A stretch of DNA of 64,000 bases, taken from positions 1 to 64,000 of the forward strand of contig CAMNEA010000001.1 in the NCBI GenBank assembly GCA_946536145.1, read 5' to 3'. Below, one piece after another: positions 58,838-64,000 of the stretch (position 1 is its first letter; each line of letters starts with the position of its first letter). The translations under genes were made by a program, and so were the position numbers. The notes under the pieces were generated by a model, which worked only from the letters and a program-made list of their open reading frames with translations, was not told where the DNA came from and searched no databases. The stretch comes from an uncultured Butyrivibrio sp. (GTDB taxonomy: Bacteria; Bacillota; Clostridia; Lachnospirales; Lachnospiraceae).

Positions 58838-60037
58838 ATGAAAACGAGTAAAAAGAATCTCATGCTGATGGTGCCAATGCTGCACCAGGGCGGTTTTGAG
58901 AGGGTTTGTATAAAAACGGCAAGGCTGCTTAAGGACTATTACAATGTGTGCATACTTATCTTCAGTTCCAGAGATATCAATTTTGATATTACAGGGCTGG
59001 AGGTCATAGACATTGATGTTCCTGCCAGAAAGGGACTTGTCAATAAAGTAATAAATGTTTTTAAGAGAGTGAATAAGGTAAAGCGTATAAAGAAAGAGCG
59101 CGGTATCGACATTGCCTACAGCTTTGGGAGCAGTGCCAACTATGTCAACGTCCTCTCAAAGGGGAAGGAGAGCGTGCTCACGGGACTTAGGTGCCAGACA
59201 GACATGGACAACAAGAGGGAGGTAAAGCTCTTTTGCAGGCGTTCCGCCCAGGTTCTGTCCTGCTCCAAGGAGATTGTGAGGCAGCTACTTTCAGACTACA
59301 ACTACAACAGGAGCACCTTTATCTACAATCCTCTGGATGTTGAGGATGTCAAAAATAAGGCCGCTGAGACCATAGATGACTTTCCTTTTGCCGGTGATAA
59401 CATAAAGACCATCTCCTGCATGGCAAGGAATGACCACATCAAGGGTATCTGGCACCTTGTGAAGGCATTTTACCTTGTCCAGGTGCGACACCCCGAGTGC
59501 AGGCTCTTGGTAATGGGTGCAGGCAACTGGGACAGGTACAAAGAGATGGCCAAAAAACTCGGTATCAGGGACAAGGTGGCTTTTATGGGACTTAAGAAGA
59601 ACCCATTTCCCTATGTGGCAGCATCCGACATATATGTGTGCTCGTCCAACAGAGAGGGATTCCCCAACGCAGTGCTCGAGGCGATGGCCCTTAAAAAGCC
59701 GGTCATCTCAGCTGACTGCAAGACTGGACCCAGGGAGATACTCCTGTCTGAAGATGAGTATGAGGATCTGATAAAGAGAATACCGGACGGAAGCAGCATA
59801 ACTGAGCCTTTACGCGGCGAATACGGAACCCTCATCCCCGATATGGATGACAATGAGGATTTTGATCCCGAGAATATCATTGAGGAGGAACGTATGCTTT
59901 CCAAGGAGATCATACGGCTTCTTGACGATGAGGAGCTATTGAAGAGGTGTGAAAAAAAGTCCTGCGAGAGGGCGCTCTGTTTTACTCCCGAGAGGTACAG
60001 GGAGAGTATCCATGAGATTTTGAAGAGGTATGAATGA
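58838..60037 (+). CDS. GT-B glycosyltransferase (family 4)
   Basis: 399 aa. LMLMVPMLHQGGFERVCIKTARLL at the N terminus; YSFGSSANYVNVLSKGKESVLTGLR in the acceptor half; VAFMGLKKNPFPYVAASDIYVC and SSNREGFPNAVLEAMALKKP as the donor site, with CKTGPREILL after it. This resembles GalNAc/galactose-type transferases of Firmicutes capsules. ATG 58838 is chosen over the TTG at 58835. The stop overlaps the next gene by 4 nt. Confidence 0.85.
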   Translation: MKTSKKNLMLMVPMLHQGGFERVCIKTARLLKDYYNVCILIFSSRDINFDITGLEVIDIDVPARKGLVNKVINVFKRVNKVKRIKKERGIDIAYSFGSSANYVNVLSKGKESVLTGLRCQTDMDNKREVKLFCRRSAQVLSCSKEIVRQLLSDYNYNRSTFIYNPLDVEDVKNKAAETIDDFPFAGDNIKTISCMARNDHIKGIWHLVKAFYLVQVRHPECRLLVMGAGNWDRYKEMAKKLGIRDKVAFMGLKKNPFPYVAASDIYVCSSNREGFPNAVLEAMALKKPVISADCKTGPREILLSEDEYEDLIKRIPDGSSITEPLRGEYGTLIPDMDDNEDFDPENIIEEERMLSKEIIRLLDDEELLKRCEKKSCERALCFTPERYRESIHEILKRYE

Positions 60038-60972
60038 TGCACTATAAGGTAGTTGTATTTGGAGTAAAAGACACATCTGAAAATATCATAGAGTTTATAC
60101 AGGAAGAGATCTGCAGCGTCGATCTTGTCATTACGATCGCGGGCAAGGTTCTGCAGCACAACCAGGTATCCGGATACAAGGGCCTGTCGTCACTTACGGA
60201 AAGGTTTGGGATCACGGTCTTTGAGGCAGACAGCTATTTTTTAAGCGACGAAAAGACAAGGACATTTATTAAAGAGAACACCTTTGACATAGGAATTGTG
60301 ATGGGCTGGCAGAGGCTTATCCCCAAGGAGGTGCTTGACGCATTTAAGGTTGGCATCTTCGGCTTTCATGGCAACTGCGGATATCTCCCCTTTGGCAGGG
60401 GCAGGTCTCCTTTAAACTGGTCGATGATCCTCGGGGATACCAGGTTTAATTTAAATCTCTTTAAGTACGACGAACACGCCGACAGCCCCAACGTCTTTGC
60501 GACGCAGATGTTCCAGATAAATGAGCACGACGATATCAGAACTGCACAGTACAAGAACATGATATGCTCCAAGAATCTGATAGCACGGCTTCTTAAGACA
60601 TATCTGGAAAAGGGCGAGGTCGAAATACACACTGATTCAAAAGACTTCGATTCATGGTACAATAAACGTACAGCCGCAGATGGAAAGATTGATTTTCACG
60701 ACAGGACGAGGAATATCTACAACCTCATAAGAGGGGTTGCAGCTCCTTTCCCCGGGGCTTTCTGCTATGCGGACGAGGAAAAAGACGACAGAAAGGTCAG
60801 GATATGGCAGGCACATCCCTTCGATGAGATGATAGATTTCTCAGGCTATGCGCCCGGAGAGGTTGTCGATATATTTGACAATAAGCTGGTTGTAAGGACT
60901 GTGGACGGCTCCCTTCTCATAGACAGATTCGAGTCTGAAGCAGAAATTGTAAAGGGCACGGTACTAAAGTAA
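60034..60972 (+). CDS. sugar N-formyltransferase-like protein, altered catalytic motif
   Basis: A 312-aa protein with the ArnA/FMT two-domain layout: Rossmann N-terminal part (KVVVFGVKDTSENIIEF), active-site loop FGFHGNCGYLPFGRGRSPLNW (residues 109-129) and a C-terminal OB-like part with RTAADGKIDFHDRTRNIYN and PFPGAFCY. It would pass a formyl group from N10-formyl-THF to a 4-amino sugar. Family enzymes use an Asn-x-His pair plus Asp; here the Asn position is Gly110, while His112 and Asp150 remain, and Asn114 might compensate. The wecE or PglE-like products are candidate substrates. Overlaps the preceding gene (ATGA). Confidence 0.8.
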   Translation: MMHYKVVVFGVKDTSENIIEFIQEEICSVDLVITIAGKVLQHNQVSGYKGLSSLTERFGITVFEADSYFLSDEKTRTFIKENTFDIGIVMGWQRLIPKEVLDAFKVGIFGFHGNCGYLPFGRGRSPLNWSMILGDTRFNLNLFKYDEHADSPNVFATQMFQINEHDDIRTAQYKNMICSKNLIARLLKTYLEKGEVEIHTDSKDFDSWYNKRTAADGKIDFHDRTRNIYNLIRGVAAPFPGAFCYADEEKDDRKVRIWQAHPFDEMIDFSGYAPGEVVDIFDNKLVVRTVDGSLLIDRFESEAEIVKGTVLK

Positions 60973-60974
60973 GA

Positions 60975-62084
60975 ATGAAGAGTATTGCATTTCACTTAAA
61001 CTGTCTGGTCCAGGGCGGAGCCGAGAGAGTGGTATCCAATCTGGCGAATCAGTTTGCAAAAGAAGGCATAAAGGTATATGTCGCCACAGAGTGGTACGAC
61101 AAGGATGAGTTCGAGCTGGATGAGAGAGTTACCAGGGTTCATGTGGGACTCAGAGAGGGCGATGAGAAGAAAAGCCGGATCACCAAGTTCTTTTTAAGGG
61201 TAAAGTACCTTAAGGAGTTCGTTAAAAAGTATCACCCGGATGTGCTTGTGGCCTTTGCCCAGAGAGCCAACTACAGGGCACTCATGGCAGCGGGCTCAAG
61301 CGATGTGCCAACGATAGTCTGCTGCAGGACAGATCCTAAGGGACACTACGACCACTTATCCGACAAGATTCAGATCCACGCCCTGTTCCCAAAGGCTGCA
61401 GGCGCGGTTTTCCAGACTAAAGGACAGAGAGAGTTTTTTAAGCCCTATCTGCAGGACAATTCGACGATCATACTAAATCCGGTCAACCCCAAGTATTTTG
61501 GAGCAGTGCACCCGGATGTCAAGGAAAAGACAGTAGTTCATCATGCAAGGCTGGTGGATTTCAAAAATCAGCCGCTGCTTTGCGAGGCATTTGTGGAAGT
61601 CCACAAGAGGCACCCCGATTATAAGCTTAAGATATACGGGCCGGATTCTTTTGACGGGACAAAAGAGATCCTTGACCGCATAATAAATGAGAATCACGCA
61701 GAAGACTATATCCTTCTCATGGGAGGATCCGATGAACTTGAAAAGATAATCCCCAAAGGGGAGGTATACGCCTTCACTTCAGACTGGGAGGGGCTTCCAA
61801 ACTCGCTCCTTGAAGCCATGGCGATGGGAATGCCGATCGTCGCGACCGACTGCCCCTGCGGAGGCCCCGCAACCGTTATCAGGGACGGGGAGAATGGCCT
61901 TCTGATCCCGATAAAAGACAAAGAGGCTCTGACAAGGGCGCTGTGCAGACTCATTGAAGATAAGGAACTTGCCGCGCGCCTTGGAAGGGAAGCTGCCAGG
62001 ATAGAGGAGATAACCAACGCTCATGCCATTTTTGTGCAGTGGAGGGACTACCTCGACAAGGTAATAAATGATTTCAAAAAGTAA
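60975..62084 (+). CDS. GT-B glycosyltransferase (family 4)
   Basis: 369 aa with FHLNCLVQGGAERVVSNLANQFA at the N terminus, FAQRANYRALMAAGSSDVPTI in the acceptor half, then VVHHARLVDFKNQPLLCEAF, YAFTSDWEGLPNSLLEAMAMG and TDCPCGGPATVIRDGENG as the donor half. It is in the same subgroup as the 58838 enzyme, so the two probably arose by duplication or add similar residues. It starts 2 bp after the formyltransferase stop. Confidence 0.87.
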   Translation: MKSIAFHLNCLVQGGAERVVSNLANQFAKEGIKVYVATEWYDKDEFELDERVTRVHVGLREGDEKKSRITKFFLRVKYLKEFVKKYHPDVLVAFAQRANYRALMAAGSSDVPTIVCCRTDPKGHYDHLSDKIQIHALFPKAAGAVFQTKGQREFFKPYLQDNSTIILNPVNPKYFGAVHPDVKEKTVVHHARLVDFKNQPLLCEAFVEVHKRHPDYKLKIYGPDSFDGTKEILDRIINENHAEDYILLMGGSDELEKIIPKGEVYAFTSDWEGLPNSLLEAMAMGMPIVATDCPCGGPATVIRDGENGLLIPIKDKEALTRALCRLIEDKELAARLGREAARIEEITNAHAIFVQWRDYLDKVINDFKK

Positions 62085-62095
62085 GGAGCTAAGAG

Positions 62096-62857
62096 ATGTT
62101 TTCGTTTAATGATTACAGGGAGATAATCAGGATAATAAAGGAAACCGGAAGATACTGCACCTTTGATGAAGCCAAGGACAAGGACGAGTTCATCATCATG
62201 AGGCACGATGTGGAATACTCCGTTGACAGGGCCTATGCTCTTTCCAAGGTTGAGGAGAGCATGGATTTCAGATCGACATTTTTCTTCCAGTGGACCAACA
62301 ACTCCTACAACATACTCTCGAGAAAGAACAGGGATATCCTCACCGATATGCATGAGAGAGGTCAGAACATCGGTCTTCACTTTGCGCTTAACGGAATGAC
62401 TGACATGAGGACGATACGTGACAGGATAAAGCAGGAGATCAATATGCTCAGCGATATGCTGGGATTTGAGATAAATTCTTTTTCCATTCACAGACCTTCA
62501 CCGAGCGTTCTTGCTGAGGACATCAAACTAAACGGAATACTGAACGCTTATCAGGACGAATTCTTTACATTTGATCCCAAGGCGTCGCCGCAGTCACAGC
62601 TCGAAGTAAAATATATGTCGGATGCCAATCACATCTGGAGATACGGCTACCCCGACGAAGAAACCATAAATAAACACGACAAGATCCAGATCCTGACACA
62701 TCCGTTTGCCTGGACCAAAAAGGGATATGACAATCTGGACAACTACAAGACACTGGTAAATGAGAAGTACAAGGAGCTCATCGATTCGATAGACAATGAG
62801 TGCAAGGACTTTGGACCGATCAGGGATGAATTTGACATTAAGCCTATAGACATCTAA
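62096..62857 (+). CDS. polysaccharide deacetylase-fold protein
   Basis: 253 aa with a NodB-like barrel: RHDVEYSVDRAYALSK (residues 36-51) supplies the aspartate, GLHFALNGMTDM the metal histidine, and SIHRPSPSV the later motif. No signal peptide. An AAGGAG site precedes the ATG. This RHDVD-type subgroup is common beside AsnB and GT4 genes in glycan clusters. The substrate is unknown, and a non-deacetylase role is possible because the metal site is incomplete compared with NodB. Confidence 0.7.
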   Translation: MFSFNDYREIIRIIKETGRYCTFDEAKDKDEFIIMRHDVEYSVDRAYALSKVEESMDFRSTFFFQWTNNSYNILSRKNRDILTDMHERGQNIGLHFALNGMTDMRTIRDRIKQEINMLSDMLGFEINSFSIHRPSPSVLAEDIKLNGILNAYQDEFFTFDPKASPQSQLEVKYMSDANHIWRYGYPDEETINKHDKIQILTHPFAWTKKGYDNLDNYKTLVNEKYKELIDSIDNECKDFGPIRDEFDIKPIDI

Positions 62858-62870
62858 GGAGAATGATAAA

Positions 62871-64000
62871 TTGTGCGGGATCTGCGGATACGTATCTAAA
62901 AAGAGAATAACACAGGAAGATCTGCGGATCATGAACGACACCATGTACCACAGGGGGCCGGATGATGCCGGAGTCGAGATATATGAGGGAGCTGATGGTT
63001 ATGCCATAGGCTTTGCCCATAGAAGACTTGCTATCCTCGATCTTTCCCCGATGGGGCATCAGCCGATGCACTCAGAGGACAAGAGGATATCTGTGGTGTT
63101 TAACGGAGAGATATACAATTTCCTCGAACTTAAGGAGGAACTGACCGGCTACGCCTTCAAATCCTCCTGCGATACCGAGGTTCTGATCGCGGCATACCTT
63201 AAGTGGGGCATTGACATGGTTGATCACATCCACGGAATGTTTGCGATAGCAATCTATGACAGGGAGAGCGGCGACGTGTACCTGATACGCGACAGGATAG
63301 GCAAAAAGCCTCTGTTCTACTGGATTGATGGCAGCAACATTGTCTTTGCGTCGGAGCTAAAGCCCATACTTAAATGTCCCGGTTTTAAGCCGGAGATAAG
63401 ACGGCAGATAATACCAAGGTTTTTGTATCAGCAGTACATCGCGGCGCCGGAGACTGTATTTACCGATGTTTACAAATTAGAAGCCGGAAGCGTTCTTAAG
63501 TTCAGCGGCGGTGAGATCAAAAAGTGGAAGTACTGGAATATCAAAGATGTGTACAGAAAGATGTCTTCTGATCCTGTAGGAAGCTACGAAGAGGCGAAAG
63601 AGGAACTCAAGATAAGACTGAAAAATGCAGTCGTTTCAAGGATGATAGCTGATGTGCCGCTTGGAACGTTCCTCTCCGGAGGGTATGATTCTTCGCTTGT
63701 TACTGCCATCGCGCAGGAGTTTTCGGATAAGCCCGTCAAGACTTTCTGCATAGGATTTGATATTCCAAGCTACAATGAGGCAGAATATGCGAAGGAGATA
63801 GCCTCCTACCTTGGAACCGACCACACGGAGCTCTACATCACGGAAAAAGAGATGTTTGACCTTGTGGCGAGCATTCCGCAGTACTACGATGAGCCCTTTG
63901 CTGACAACTCACAGATACCGTCAATGCTGGTGTCGAGGCTTGCCAAAAAGGATGTTACCGTTGCTCTTTCAGGTGACGGAGGAGACGAGTTCTTCTGCGG
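62871..64000 (+). CDS. asnB: asparagine synthase-like amidotransferase, truncated by window end
   Basis: Glutamine-dependent amidotransferase. TTG start at 62871 behind AAGGAG, so it was missed by the ORF track. Met1-Cys2-Gly3 puts the glutaminase nucleophile at Cys2; YHRGPDDAG, RLAILDLSPMGHQPM and VFNGEIYNF follow. The synthetase domain has the PPi loop LSGGYDSS and the ALSGDGGDEFF segment near the edge. In surface-glycan clusters such enzymes (for example WbpS) amidate uronic acids; the WbpO- and WbpP-like genes here would provide one. At least 376 codons are present; the family usually has 600 or more. Confidence 0.87.
   Translation, partial: MCGICGYVSKKRITQEDLRIMNDTMYHRGPDDAGVEIYEGADGYAIGFAHRRLAILDLSPMGHQPMHSEDKRISVVFNGEIYNFLELKEELTGYAFKSSCDTEVLIAAYLKWGIDMVDHIHGMFAIAIYDRESGDVYLIRDRIGKKPLFYWIDGSNIVFASELKPILKCPGFKPEIRRQIIPRFLYQQYIAAPETVFTDVYKLEAGSVLKFSGGEIKKWKYWNIKDVYRKMSSDPVGSYEEAKEELKIRLKNAVVSRMIADVPLGTFLSGGYDSSLVTAIAQEFSDKPVKTFCIGFDIPSYNEAEYAKEIASYLGTDHTELYITEKEMFDLVASIPQYYDEPFADNSQIPSMLVSRLAKKDVTVALSGDGGDEFFC

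Noticed and set aside
20822-62084. Complete Campylobacter-type N-glycosylation system
   Set aside because: PglF-, PglE-, PglC-, PglA- and PglK-like genes are present, but no PglB-like oligosaccharyltransferase with a WWDxG motif was found, so protein N-glycosylation cannot be claimed.

Overview
The window looks like chromosomal DNA from a motile, Gram-positive-type member of the Clostridia, most likely Lachnospiraceae (Butyrivibrio/Roseburia-like). The evidence is moderate GC content, strong AAGGAG-type ribosome sites with some GTG and TTG starts, and gene neighbourhoods shared with Firmicutes: mbl-flhO-flhP, comFC-yvyF, cdaA-cdaR, YerB-like DUF3048, YuiD-like DUF212 and DUF6020. No outer-membrane genes are present. 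The genus is inference.

Layout. (1) 1-765: an 84-bp direct-repeat array of nine full copies that runs off the left edge, followed by about 440 bp without a convincing gene. (2) 1211-2071: pseF (CMP-pseudaminic acid synthetase) with a 145-bp MITE-like element inserted exactly at its stop codon. (3) 2178-5414: mbl and three flagellar rod/hook genes, ending in a terminator. (4) 5503-13969: housekeeping genes: recD2, comFC, yvyF, two unknown membrane proteins, cdaA, cdaR, HPr and a YerB-like lipoprotein. (5) 14071-17241: rmlD, a DUF212 protein and a large GT-C-like membrane protein, ending in a strong bidirectional terminator. (6) 17463-19508, minus strand: fcl and gmd (GDP-fucose synthesis), divergent from an AraC regulator whose predicted leader contains a 195-nt near-perfect hairpin. 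(7) 20822-64000, plus strand: about 34 tightly packed genes for surface polysaccharide or glycoprotein glycans, still running at the right edge.

How the glycan genes may work together. There are two phosphoglycosyl transferases that could start two lipid-linked glycans: a polytopic WbaP-type (22522) and a small PglC-type (51457). Activated sugars visible in the window are GDP-fucose (gmd, fcl), a pseudaminic acid precursor (pseB; pseF lies 30 kb away), a 4-amino-6-deoxyhexose (wecE), a bacillosamine-type sugar (PglF-like and PglE-like genes, no PglD seen) and UDP-GalNAc/GalNAcA (WbpP-like, WbpO-like). Possible tailoring enzymes are a GNAT acetyltransferase, an acyltransferase-3, a sugar N-formyltransferase-like protein, an AsnB-like amidotransferase, an ATP-grasp ligase and two deacetylase-fold proteins. 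Numerous GT2 and GT4 enzymes would extend the glycans. A PglK-like ABC flippase, a polymerase/ligase-like protein and several GT-C-like membrane proteins would move, polymerise or decorate them outside the membrane.

The least explained items are the 84-bp array, whose variants fit a plus-strand RNA fold, the MITE-like and long-hairpin elements at gene borders, the bacillosamine-type module with an ATP-grasp gene and no PglD, and the formyltransferase-like protein lacking the usual catalytic Asn.
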